Shown piece after piece: positions 33,131 to 41,094 of a stretch of DNA of 41,434 bases. Each line of letters opens with the position of its first letter. Position 1 is the stretch's first letter. The translations under genes were made by a program, and so were the position numbers. This DNA comes from Pseudomonadota bacterium (GTDB lineage Bacteria > Pseudomonadota > Alphaproteobacteria > Puniceispirillales > Puniceispirillaceae). The stretch spans positions 1 through 41,434 of the forward strand of contig JAQCEA010000017.1 in assembly GCA_027620495.1 (NCBI GenBank). Direction: 5' to 3'. The notes beneath the pieces were generated by a model. It made no database searches. It was not told where the DNA came from and saw nothing but the letters and a program-made list of their open reading frames with translations.

Positions 33131-33766
33131 ATGGATAACACTAATAAATATGAAATGCGCCACTCGATGATTGGCCAGCGCGCACCAGACTTTTCCGCAC
33201 GGTCATCAAAAGGGCAATTGTCACTATCGGCGTTTGAGGGCAGCTGGACCATGCTGTTTTGTCACCCGGCTGACTTTACCCCGGTCTGCACCACCGAATT
33301 TATCGAAATGGCACGCCGCAAGGATGAATTTGATGCTTTGGGTGTCGAACTTCTTGGCCTCTCTGTTGACAGTGTTTACAGCCATATCAGCTGGCTGGAT
33401 TGGATCAGAGATAAAATCGGCGTTAATGTGGAATTTCCAGTGATCGAAGATTTATCAATGGAGGTCGCAAACGCCTATGGCATGCTCGACCCGACAAGCC
33501 GGACCACCGCCACTGTTCGTGCCTGTTACTTTATCGATCCAGATCAAATCATTCAGGCGGTTATCTATTACCCAATGTATGTTGGCCGTTCGATTGATGA
33601 GTTGCTGCGTGTGCAAAAGGCATTAATCGACACGCATCACAATGAACTCTCGACCCCAGCCAATTGGCAACCGGGTGACAAATATCTTAGATCATCACTT
33701 GATATGAATGCGATGGAGGCGAATGACTGGTTGGCCTCTGCAATCAGTGAGCGTGTCGATGGGTAG
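33131..33766 (+). CDS. Peroxiredoxin, AhpC/Prx6-type
   Basis: This 211-residue thiol peroxidase has the Prx motif FCHPADFTPVCTTEF, with the peroxidatic cysteine at C53, and the later RACYFIDPDQIIQAVIYYP segment with the family arginine. The long C-terminal part (KALIDTHHNE to WQPGD) is like the Prx6/1-Cys group. It reduces hydrogen peroxide or organic peroxides in the cytoplasm. Start is uncertain: ATG 33131 gives a normal N-terminus, while the frame extends to GTG 33050. Its stop overlaps the soxR start by eight bases, tying peroxide defence to the sox operon. Confidence 0.85.
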   Translation: MDNTNKYEMRHSMIGQRAPDFSARSSKGQLSLSAFEGSWTMLFCHPADFTPVCTTEFIEMARRKDEFDALGVELLGLSVDSVYSHISWLDWIRDKIGVNVEFPVIEDLSMEVANAYGMLDPTSRTTATVRACYFIDPDQIIQAVIYYPMYVGRSIDELLRVQKALIDTHHNELSTPANWQPGDKYLRSSLDMNAMEANDWLASAISERVDG

Positions 33767-34139
33767 AGTGTTCACACCAAATGATGCGGCCCCGTTCGAC
33801 ACGATAAATGCTGTGCTTGAGGTGTTTCAGGCACTCTCGCACCCGGTTCGCCTTGAGATTTGTCGGCGGCTGATGACGCGGCAACATTCCGTTGGCGAAT
33901 TATGTGCGGCACTGGATCTCAAGCAATATGCGGTGTCTCAGCAGCTTGCGGTTCTCCGCAAGGCTGAAATTGTCGCCACAAAACGCGATGCGCGCCACAT
34001 TATCTATCTTCTAAGCAATGACAAGGTGCGCCGAATATTGCGGGTCAGTATCGCCAATCTGGTACAGCCAGCAGAGCAATTTGAAATGGCCGATTTGGAT
34101 AAAAAACAACAAGCTGGTGGATTTGCCCGTGTTCGCTAG
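33759..34139 (+). CDS. soxR: ArsR-family regulator of the sox locus
   Basis: This 126-residue ArsR/SmtB protein has the winged-helix order ALSHPVRLEICRRL, SVGELCAALDLKQYAVSQQL (recognition helix) and ATKRDARHIIYLL (wing). It has two cysteines close together (ICRRL, ELCAAL) rather than the widely spaced pair of sulfide-sensing SqrR. It sits first in a sox operon and next to soxS, as in other alphaproteobacteria where SoxR represses the genes without thiosulfate. ATG 33759 is preferred over a longer frame inside the peroxiredoxin gene, with GTGAGCG before it. Confidence 0.82.
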   Translation: MGRVFTPNDAAPFDTINAVLEVFQALSHPVRLEICRRLMTRQHSVGELCAALDLKQYAVSQQLAVLRKAEIVATKRDARHIIYLLSNDKVRRILRVSIANLVQPAEQFEMADLDKKQQAGGFARVR

Positions 34140-34488
34140 GCGGTTCAGTCTTCTGGCCTTTACGATCGCGGTTTTACTGGCGTCTATGCCGCAATTGGCG
34201 TTTGCAGCGACACGGCTGATTATGGTGACATCAGACCATTGTCCGTTTTGCCGAGCGTGGGAACGTGATGTTGGCAAGGTTTATGACAAGTCACCTTATG
34301 CGCCTGATTTACCCTTAACGCGGGTACAGATGGGCGCAACCATGCCTGATGGAATTGTGTTAGATATGCCCGTTGTCGGCACGCCAACCTTTGTGATACT
34401 GCGTGATGGGACAGAAATTGATCGACAGCTTGGCTATGAAAATGCCGAAATGTTCTGGTGGTGGCTATCCGCATATAAGGGTGACTAA
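34117..34488 (+). CDS. soxS: Periplasmic thioredoxin-like SoxS
   Basis: This protein of about 123 residues has a signal segment (RRFSLLAFTIAVLLAS to LAFA) and a thioredoxin-fold domain with CPFC in SDHCPFCRAW and the cis-proline region VVGTPTFV. SoxS reduces and so activates the SoxYZ carrier in Paracoccus-type systems. The start is uncertain: GTG 34117 or GTG 34129, both overlapping the soxR end. The longer frame back to 34018 lies inside soxR and is rejected. No soxV/soxW pair is next to it. Confidence 0.78.
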   Translation: MDLPVFARRFSLLAFTIAVLLASMPQLAFAATRLIMVTSDHCPFCRAWERDVGKVYDKSPYAPDLPLTRVQMGATMPDGIVLDMPVVGTPTFVILRDGTEIDRQLGYENAEMFWWWLSAYKGD

Positions 34489-34549
34489 CCCCTAAGGCCA
34501 GTTATATGCTGAATTTTGCATGTAAAGAAATTTTAAATTGTGAAACAGC

Positions 34550-34565
34550 GCATGTTTGATCATGC
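34550..34565. promoter_or_regulatory. Inverted repeat upstream of soxY
   Basis: GCATG-TTTGAT-CATGC is a perfect 5-bp inverted repeat about 135 bases before soxY, in the 211-base gap after soxS. A further GCATG lies at 34518. A separate GCCTGA/TCAGGC repeat (34603-34630) follows. The first could be a regulator site for the soxYZCDB transcript. Confidence 0.35.
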
Positions 34566-34699
34566 TATCACTATGGGGAGAGGGCTTATACCGCCGCCTA
34601 GGCCTGAAAATTATAAAAAACAAATCAGGCAAAAAATAATAAAGGCAGCGCAAGGCGCGAAGCTTCCCCATGACGAAACAGAGCAAAGGGAGCCAGTTC

Positions 34700-35164
34700 G
34701 TGCAGACACTAGTCCTTAAACCGATCTCGCGACGCCAAGCGCTATCTTATCTTGGCGTTGCCGCTGCTAGCTTAACATTTTCCAGAATCGCATTCGCCGG
34801 GCCTGATGAGGTCAAAGCGCGGATCAATGATATTACCAATGGCGCCGCTGGTGACAACACTCGGATCACACTGGATCTGCCAGAAATTGCTGAAAATGGT
34901 AATGCGGTAAAAGTGGCATTTGATATCGATAGCCCAATGACCCAAGACAATTATGTCAAAGCCGTTCATATTTTAGCCGATGGCAACCCAGAACCGGATG
35001 TCGCTACATTCAATTTCACACCGCATATGGGCGCCTGCCACGCCAGCACACGCATGCGTTTATCAAAGACACAAAATGTTCATGTGATTGCCGCCTTTAG
35101 TGACGGCAGCTTTGGAAATGCGTCTGCCCTGGTCAAGGTCACCATTGGTGGCTGTGGCGGATAA
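34700..35164 (+). CDS. soxY: Sulfur-carrier protein SoxY
   Basis: This 154-residue protein ends in GGCGG, the SoxY swinging arm whose cysteine holds the sulfur intermediates. A twin-arginine signal (SRRQALSYLG to IAFA) exports it, normally together with SoxZ. The beta-sandwich segment NFTPHMGACHASTRMRL is typical. Start GTG 34700 is preferred over ATG 34670 because AAAGGGAG stands about eight bases before it, whereas the ATG has no near ribosome site; the Tat motif is kept either way. Confidence 0.93.
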   Translation: MQTLVLKPISRRQALSYLGVAAASLTFSRIAFAGPDEVKARINDITNGAAGDNTRITLDLPEIAENGNAVKVAFDIDSPMTQDNYVKAVHILADGNPEPDVATFNFTPHMGACHASTRMRLSKTQNVHVIAAFSDGSFGNASALVKVTIGGCGG

Positions 35165-35174
35165 GGAGGAAGAT

Positions 35175-35501
35175 ATGGCAAAAGTCAAACCACGCGTAAA
35201 AGTTCCAAATACCGCCGAAGCCGGTGAGATTATCGAGATCAAGACCTTGATTTCTCACCCTATGCATAGCGGTAGAGCGGTGGATGGTGATGGCAATTTG
35301 ATCCCCCGAAAAATCATTAAAAGCTTTCATGTGTCTTTTAATGGCACCGAGGTGATGTCGGTTAATTTAAAGCCATCAGTTTCCGCCAACCCGTTTTTTA
35401 CCTTTCCGTTCAAAGTCACTGAGTCTGGAACCTTTGACTTTCTATGGGTAGAGGATGACGGCACAGAATATAAAAAATCAGAAGAGATCAGCGTCGGCTA
35501 A
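35175..35501 (+). CDS. soxZ: Sulfur-carrier partner SoxZ
   Basis: This 108-residue protein has the SoxZ pattern: KPRVKVPNTAEAGEIIEIKTLISHPMHSG, FNGTEVMSVNLKPSVSANPF and FDFLWVEDDG. It has no signal peptide, so it should be carried to the periplasm by SoxY through Tat. It binds SoxY and presents it to SoxB, SoxCD and SoxAX. It starts at ATG 35175 after GGAGGA, 10 bases past soxY. Confidence 0.93.
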   Translation: MAKVKPRVKVPNTAEAGEIIEIKTLISHPMHSGRAVDGDGNLIPRKIIKSFHVSFNGTEVMSVNLKPSVSANPFFTFPFKVTESGTFDFLWVEDDGTEYKKSEEISVG

Positions 35502-35544
35502 ACACTGGTTGATCTTAAGTGGGTAAAGTGAAGGGGAAGTGAAG

Positions 35545-36819
35545 ATGAAAGATGATAAGACCTTAAATACTACCCTGTCCCGGCGCTCGCTCATTGGCGG
35601 CGCGGCGGCGTTTGGTTCTGTAGGGCTGGCCAATGCCGCCTTTGGTACGACATCTAATCCAGAAAATTTGCCACCAAATGTTTCTGAATGGACACCTTAT
35701 CTTGGCGCGGGGGTTGATGCGAATCCCTATGGCATGCCATCGCCCTATGAAGAGCATGTGATCCGCCGAAATGTTGAATGGCTGACAGCTAGCACCGAAT
35801 CATCAGTGAATTTCACCCCGCTTCACGAATTAGAGGGGTTTGTGACGCCGAACGGGCTTTGTTTTGAACGGCACCATGGCGGCGTGCCAGAGGTGATCCC
35901 ATCAGATTACCGGTTGATGATTAATGGGCTTGTCGATCGGGAATTGATCTTCACGCTTGATGATCTGAAACGCTTTCCTCAGACCAACAGGTTCTATTTT
36001 CTGGAATGTGCGGCAAATGGCGGTATGGAATGGCGCGGCGCACAGTTAAATGGCTGTCAGTTCACTTTTGGCATGGTGCATAATGTGCAATATACCGGTG
36101 TGTTGCTAAAGGACCTTGCCCGCGAGGTTGGCGTAAAGCCCGAAGCCAAATGGATTCTCGCCGAAGGCGGTGATTCGGCTGGTATGAACCGGTCCATCCC
36201 GATTGAAAAAATTATGGATGACTGCATTATCGCTTGGGCGATGAATGGTGAGGCGCTCCGCCCGGAACAAGGCTATCCAGCGCGTCTGGTGGTGCCGGGC
36301 TGGGAAGGCAATATGTGGGTCAAATGGATCCGCAGGCTTGAGTTTGGCGACATGCCCTATATGGCACGTGAAGAAACATCAAAATATACCGATCTGATGG
36401 AAGACGGCAAAGCGCGGATGTTTACATGGGTGATGGATGCAAAATCCGTTGTCACCTCGCCAAGCCCAGAAAAGCCCATTATGCAAAAAGGTGTGCATCA
36501 AATCCGCGGTCTGGCATGGTCGGGCCGTGGCAAGATTACCCGTGTTGATGTGTCGCTGGATGGCGGGCGCAACTGGCAAACAGCCGATCTTCATGGCCCC
36601 ATTCTCGACAAGTGCCTGACACGATTTACCATGCCGTTCGAATGGAATGGTGAAGAAATGCTGGTGCAGTCGCGGGCGATGGATGAGACCGGCTATGTGC
36701 AGCCGACAATTGATGCCCTGCAAGCAGAGCGTGGCTTAAACTCTATCTATCATAACAATGCGATTGCCACTTGGATGGTGAACAAGGATGGGAGTGTTGA
36801 CAATGTCCGGCTCGGTTAA
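35545..36819 (+). CDS. soxC: Sulfur dehydrogenase molybdenum subunit SoxC
   Basis: This 424-residue sulfite-oxidase-family protein has a Tat signal ([12 protein letters not shown]). The molybdopterin domain carries [11 protein letters not shown] with the Mo-ligand cysteine and the [15 protein letters not shown] region. A C-terminal dimerisation domain follows ([14 protein letters not shown]). With SoxD it oxidises SoxY-bound sulfane sulfur in the periplasm, which lets the cell take thiosulfate fully to sulfate. ATG 35545 follows AAGGGGA by seven bases. Its end overlaps soxD by 17 bases. Confidence 0.92.
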   Translation: MKDDKTLNTTLSRRSLIGGAAAFGSVGLANAAFGTTSNPENLPPNVSEWTPYLGAGVDANPYGMPSPYEEHVIRRNVEWLTASTESSVNFTPLHELEGFVTPNGLCFERHHGGVPEVIPSDYRLMINGLVDRELIFTLDDLKRFPQTNRFYFLECAANGGMEWRGAQLNGCQFTFGMVHNVQYTGVLLKDLAREVGVKPEAKWILAEGGDSAGMNRSIPIEKIMDDCIIAWAMNGEALRPEQGYPARLVVPGWEGNMWVKWIRRLEFGDMPYMAREETSKYTDLMEDGKARMFTWVMDAKSVVTSPSPEKPIMQKGVHQIRGLAWSGRGKITRVDVSLDGGRNWQTADLHGPILDKCLTRFTMPFEWNGEEMLVQSRAMDETGYVQPTIDALQAERGLNSIYHNNAIATWMVNKDGSVDNVRLG

Positions 36820-37447
36820 GATTTGGTTGGCAAGCAGCTTCATGTTGGCATTGACCGCGGCGCCATCTTTGGCGTCGGATCGTCCCTTTAACCTTGGCAC
36901 CATGGCCACCGCAGAAGAGGTCGCAGGCTGGGACATTGATGTCCGGCCAGATGGCCTTGGCGCACCTGTTGGCATGGGAACCGCGATAGATGGCGAGGAA
37001 ATCTATGCCGAGCGTTGTGCCGCTTGCCATGGTGATTTTGGTGAGGCGGTCGATAATTGGCCAATTTTGGTGGGTGGTGCCGGCACGCTAGACGACAAAG
37101 ACCCCGTAAAAACCACTGGCAGTTATTGGCCCTACGCCTCTACGATGTATGACTATATCTACCGGGCAATGCCATTTGGCGAGGCACAATCGCTTTCGCA
37201 TGATGAGACCTATCAGATTGTTGCCTATCTGCTATATATGAATGACATCATTGATGATGATTTTGAATTGAGTCATGAAAATATTGGCGGCATTGAAATG
37301 CCAAATCGTGACGGGTTTTTCCTGCCAGACCCGCGCCCTGATGCGCAACCTGCCAACGGTGAGCCTTGCATGCGTAACTGCGACGTACCAATCAATGTGA
37401 TTGGCCGGGCGCGCGATATTGACGTCACGCCCGATCAGGAAAGCTAA
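36803..37447 (+). CDS. soxD: c-type cytochrome subunit SoxD (single heme)
   Basis: This 214-residue cytochrome has a signal peptide ([14 protein letters not shown]), one heme site CAACH near residue 70, and a distal methionine candidate in YRAMPFG. A C-terminal cysteine pair (PCMRNCDVP) is an extra. It is shorter than the diheme SoxD of Paracoccus and lacks its second heme domain. It takes electrons from SoxC. ATG 36803 lies inside the soxC end; the frame permits an earlier GTG/ATG-like start at 36788. Confidence 0.88.
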   Translation: MSGSVKIWLASSFMLALTAAPSLASDRPFNLGTMATAEEVAGWDIDVRPDGLGAPVGMGTAIDGEEIYAERCAACHGDFGEAVDNWPILVGGAGTLDDKDPVKTTGSYWPYASTMYDYIYRAMPFGEAQSLSHDETYQIVAYLLYMNDIIDDDFELSHENIGGIEMPNRDGFFLPDPRPDAQPANGEPCMRNCDVPINVIGRARDIDVTPDQES

Positions 37448-37506
37448 GCCACAATCTAGCATCAAGCCAAGCTACCGGGTAAGAGCAAGAAAGAGCTTAA
37501 AACACT

Positions 37507-37537
37507 GCTTGCTGGGTTGTGATAACTGCCAGCAAGC
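37507..37537 (+). other. Stem-loop between soxD and soxB
   Basis: A perfect 9-bp inverted repeat (GCTTGCTGG / CCAGCAAGC) with a 13-base loop lies 60 bases after soxD and 27 before soxB. There is no T run after it, so mRNA processing or stabilisation is more likely than termination. Confidence 0.55.
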
Positions 37538-37563
37538 CACTATAGAAGAAAGGCATCGCCACC

Positions 37564-39258
37564 ATGCGCTCGCGCCGTGAATTTCTCCAGTTTGCTGCTG
37601 TCAGCGCCGGCGTCTTCGCCGCCTACCCCAGCTTTGTCACCGCCGCCGCCCGGCAAAAATTGACACAAGATGATCTGTTGTCGTTTGATGCCAAAGGTCA
37701 GGTCACGCTTCTTCATCTGACAGATATTCATGGCCAGCTAAAGCCCGTCTATTTCCGGCCGCCATCAGAAAATTACGGTGTTGGAAATTTTGAGGGTATC
37801 CCCCCGCATCTTGTTGGTGCGAATTTCTTGCGCCATTTTGGTATCGAACCGGGGTCGGCACTCGCCTATGCACATACAATGGTGGATTATGAATCATTGG
37901 CACGGTCTTATGGCCGGTTAGGTGGCCTCGATAGAACCGCAACCTTGATCAAAGCCATCCGCGCCGAACGTGGTGACGGTAATGTTTTACTGTTGGATGG
38001 CGGCGATACGTGGCAAGGGTCATATACCTCGCTCAAAACGCAAGGGGCCGATATGGTCTCGGCGATGAAGCTATTAAAACCAGATGCCATGGTTGGTCAT
38101 TGGGAATTTACCTTTGGCAAAGACCGGGTCGAAGAATTGATCGAGGAAATGGGTTATCCTTTTCTTGGTGGCAATGTGTTTGACACCGAATGGGACGAAC
38201 AGGTGTTTGAAAGCACCGCTTTTTTTGAACGCGGCGGGGTGAATGTCGCCGTCATCGGCCAGCATTTCCCCTATACACCAATCGCCAATCCCCGCCATAT
38301 GGTCGAAGGCTGGTCATTTGGTATCCGGCCCGACAAGATACAAGCCAATGTCGATGCGGCACGAGAGGCCGGGGCTGAAATCATTGTCTTATTGTCGCAT
38401 AACGGCTTTGACGTTGACCAAAAAATCGCCGCGACAGTGACTGGCATTGACGTGATCTTAACCGGCCATACGCATGATGCCATCCCGCAAGCCATCCGGA
38501 TCAACGACACGTTGCTTTTGTCATCTGGGTCACACGGCAAATATCTTGGCCGCATTGATCTGAAGGTTGAAGCTGGCCGTGTTGTGGATGCCGCCAGCAC
38601 AGTTATTCCAGTGTTTTCTGATGTGATCACGCCGGATGCCGAAATGGCGGCGCATATCGATGCGCTGCGCGCACCTTATGAGGCCGAATGTAACCGCGTT
38701 ATTGGCACCGCAGGGGCCTTATTATATCGCCGCGGCAATTTTAATGGCAGCTGGGATGACGTTATTTGCGATGCGATCCGCCAAGAGCGCGATGTTGATA
38801 TCGCCCTAAGCCCGGGTTTCCGCTGGGGGACAACATTGCTTGCTGGACAGCCCATCACCATTGATGACATGTATACGCAAACAAGCATGAATTACCCGGC
38901 GGTCTATCGGATGGAATTTACCGGCAAGCAACTCAAAGATATTCTTGAGGATGTTTGCGATAATTTATTTAACCCGGACCCATTTTTCCAACAGGGTGGG
39001 GATATGGTTCGCGTTGGTGGCATGCGCTATCGCTGTGCGCCAAAGGCGTCGATGGGAAGCCGGATCAGTGACATGGTGCTGACCCGCACTGGCGCCCCCA
39101 TTGAGGCAGAAAAAAGTTACATGGTTGGTGGTTGGGCATCAGTGAATCCTGATACCAAAGGACCGGCAATTTATGATCTTTTAGAAAATTACATCACCGC
39201 AAAAGGCGTTGTGACGCCGACGAACAGCCAGTCAGTAACAGTTGTTGGGATGGATTAG
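37564..39258 (+). CDS. soxB: Thiosulfohydrolase SoxB
   Basis: This 564-residue protein has a Tat signal (SRREFLQFAA) followed by the 5'-nucleotidase-like metallophosphoesterase domain: LTDIHGQLKP, DGGDTWQGS, GHWEFTFG and GHTHDA for two manganese ions. The C-terminal domain has QTSMNYPAVYRMEFTGKQLK. SoxB frees sulfate from SoxY-bound thiosulfonate. The length is normal for the family. It ends the plus-strand run and is separated from fccB by a terminator. Confidence 0.95.
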   Translation: MRSRREFLQFAAVSAGVFAAYPSFVTAAARQKLTQDDLLSFDAKGQVTLLHLTDIHGQLKPVYFRPPSENYGVGNFEGIPPHLVGANFLRHFGIEPGSALAYAHTMVDYESLARSYGRLGGLDRTATLIKAIRAERGDGNVLLLDGGDTWQGSYTSLKTQGADMVSAMKLLKPDAMVGHWEFTFGKDRVEELIEEMGYPFLGGNVFDTEWDEQVFESTAFFERGGVNVAVIGQHFPYTPIANPRHMVEGWSFGIRPDKIQANVDAAREAGAEIIVLLSHNGFDVDQKIAATVTGIDVILTGHTHDAIPQAIRINDTLLLSSGSHGKYLGRIDLKVEAGRVVDAASTVIPVFSDVITPDAEMAAHIDALRAPYEAECNRVIGTAGALLYRRGNFNGSWDDVICDAIRQERDVDIALSPGFRWGTTLLAGQPITIDDMYTQTSMNYPAVYRMEFTGKQLKDILEDVCDNLFNPDPFFQQGGDMVRVGGMRYRCAPKASMGSRISDMVLTRTGAPIEAEKSYMVGGWASVNPDTKGPAIYDLLENYITAKGVVTPTNSQSVTVVGMD

Positions 39259-39305
39259 GCCAGCCTGCCAGACAGTGCTTTTCGTGGTTTCAATTGATCA
39301 AAAAA

Positions 39306-39335
39306 GAAAGGCGGCTTTTGATGAAGCCGCCTTTC
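39306..39335. terminator. Bidirectional intrinsic terminator between soxB and fccB
   Basis: A perfect 12-bp stem (GAAAGGCGGCTT / AAGCCGCCTTTC) with a 6-base loop lies between the convergent soxB and flavocytochrome genes. On the minus strand it is followed by a run of five T, and on the plus strand by GTTATTT, so it should stop transcription from both sides, best for the minus strand. Confidence 0.85.
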
Positions 39336-39362
39336 GTTATTTCTGCTTTGTGGCCTGCTCTT

Positions 39363-40628
39363 TTAAGAGAACATGTCCGAAGTGATGCCGTTGTACCAAC
39401 CAATTGACTCTTCATAGGTCGCTTGACGTACATCCGCACTTTCATCGCCCTGTGAGATAAATTTGTCAGTGACATCAATCTTTTCAGAGCCAGCTTTATA
39501 ATTCGCACCAACCTTGACGCCATCATTTGTGCCGATCAGTGACCAGCAAGTGTTGGCATAGCGTGCTTCATAAACCCGGCTTCCAGTGAGCTCACCACGG
39601 ATATGGTTTGCCGCGACCTTGGCCTGACTGTTGGCCGAGAAGCCAGATTTTGGCATTGCAGAGGCGACCGATGCATCACCCAAAACATAAATGTTCGAGT
39701 CTGCTTTGGCCGACATATTCGCTGGGTTAATCGGGCACCAATCGCCATCATTAACGCCAGCGGCCATGGCAATAGAACCGGCACGCTGGGCCGGGACCAC
39801 TGACGCGGCGTCTGCCTTAAAGGTATCGATATCCGTTTCAAATTCCATCTTCGCGACATTGATATTCTTGATGCCGCCATGCGTATCTGGGTCAAGCCAT
39901 TCAACCATGCCCGGATAATGCTTTTGCCAGCCTGCCATAAACAGACCCTGCTTTGAAAATTTCGCCTTTGGATCGAGAATGATGATCTTGGCTGTTGGAT
40001 TCCGCTCTTTTAGCAGATGCGCAATCATCGACACACGCTCATACGGTCCGGGCGGGCAACGATATGGGTTTGGTGGTGGCACCATCACAAAGGTACCGCC
40101 CTTCTTCATATTCATCACCTGATTGCGAAGAAGTTGTACTTGTGTACCAGAGGTCCAAGCATGCGGCATAATGCTTTGTGCTTCGGCTGAATATCCCGGC
40201 ACGCTATCATATTTCAGCGAAATGCCCGGTGACAACACAAGCCTGTCATATGAAACCTTGCCGCCGTGGCCAAGATTCACTGACTTTGCCGCGGTATCGA
40301 CCGAGGCGGCCCATTCATGAACAACGTTAATGCCATGATTTACCGCAAGGCCATAATAATTGTGGCCGATTGACCCATAATTGCGAAACCCACCAAGATA
40401 CAGGTTAGAAAAGAAACAGGTGTAATAACGCTTTGACGCTTCGATCAGCGTTACGTCAATGGCACCTTTTGAATCTTTGGCAAGATAGCGCGCCGCGGTG
40501 GCACCGCCAGCACCGCCACCAATAACAACAACACGAGGTGCCGCGCCGAATGCCAATGAGGGCATTGCCAGTGCGGTTGTGCCTGCAAGAATACCCCCGG
40601 CAAATTGTCTTCTGGAAAGTTTAGTCAT
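39363..40628 (-). CDS. soxF: Flavocytochrome c sulfide dehydrogenase flavoprotein (SoxF/FccB)
   Basis: This 421-residue flavoprotein has a Tat signal (SRRQFAGGILAG), the FAD dinucleotide fold VVVIGGGAGGATAARYLA, a first redox cysteine in YYTCFFSNLYLGG and a second in ANTCWSLIG. The pattern LGDASVASAMPKSGFSAN is also typical. The family oxidises sulfide to sulfur in the periplasm, with a cytochrome partner. Here that partner is the monoheme cytochrome encoded just before it, 142 bases away on the same strand. GGGGAGGA lies five bases before the ATG. Confidence 0.9.
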   Translation of the reverse strand: MTKLSRRQFAGGILAGTTALAMPSLAFGAAPRVVVIGGGAGGATAARYLAKDSKGAIDVTLIEASKRYYTCFFSNLYLGGFRNYGSIGHNYYGLAVNHGINVVHEWAASVDTAAKSVNLGHGGKVSYDRLVLSPGISLKYDSVPGYSAEAQSIMPHAWTSGTQVQLLRNQVMNMKKGGTFVMVPPPNPYRCPPGPYERVSMIAHLLKERNPTAKIIILDPKAKFSKQGLFMAGWQKHYPGMVEWLDPDTHGGIKNINVAKMEFETDIDTFKADAASVVPAQRAGSIAMAAGVNDGDWCPINPANMSAKADSNIYVLGDASVASAMPKSGFSANSQAKVAANHIRGELTGSRVYEARYANTCWSLIGTNDGVKVGANYKAGSEKIDVTDKFISQGDESADVRQATYEESIGWYNGITSDMFS

Positions 40629-40698
40629 GATTCCTCCCCTTACATCTATCCGTTTACATCGGTTATAATGGCATTAAGCCTATTGGCTATGTGTAAAA

Positions 40699-40741
40699 AT
40701 GCAAAAACAAAGGCCCATATATGCGCATTTTTGCATATATA
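40699..40741. promoter_or_regulatory. Nested inverted repeats between the cytochrome and fccB genes
   Basis: ATGCAAAAA (40699-40707) and TTTTTGCAT (40728-40736) form a perfect 9-bp inverted repeat. Nested with it, CATATATGC (40716-40724) and GCATATATA (40733-40741) match in eight of nine. They lie between two minus-strand genes, so a transcription start for fccB with an operator, or a leader hairpin, could sit here. Confidence 0.45.
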
Positions 40742-40770
40742 GTGCAGTTGTGAGTATGCGAGCGTGGGTA

Positions 40771-41094
40771 TTATTGGGCAGATGGGCGGCTGGCAAAATA
40801 AACAGCCAGCGAGGCGATTTGTTCACGATCAAGGCGGCCCGCCACCATTTGCATCACCGGATGTTCAATATCACCCGCTTTATAGGCGTGCATCACCGTT
40901 GCAAACACGCCCGCGTCAAGGCCGTTAATGGCCGGTATGCCGCTGTTGGTTCCATTCTGGCTGTGACAGGTGACGCATTCGCCAGATAAATATTCGCCGT
41001 AACCGATATCCGCGCCAGCCAGCAAATCTTCTGCGCTGACAGAACTGGCAGATAGGCTAGCGGCAAGGAAAATGATGATAGATACTTTCTGCAC
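40771..41094 (-). CDS. Monoheme cytochrome c, FccA/SoxE-like
   Basis: This 107-residue class I cytochrome has a signal peptide (IIIFLAASLSASSVSA), one heme site CVTCH in GECVTCHSQNG, and a distal methionine candidate in EHPVMQMVAGRL. It is shorter than diheme FccA of Allochromatium, so it is a monoheme electron acceptor, most likely for the flavoprotein downstream. GTG 41094 is the start, after GGGGGAGG at seven bases. Confidence 0.87.
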   Translation of the reverse strand: MQKVSIIIFLAASLSASSVSAEDLLAGADIGYGEYLSGECVTCHSQNGTNSGIPAINGLDAGVFATVMHAYKAGDIEHPVMQMVAGRLDREQIASLAVYFASRPSAQ

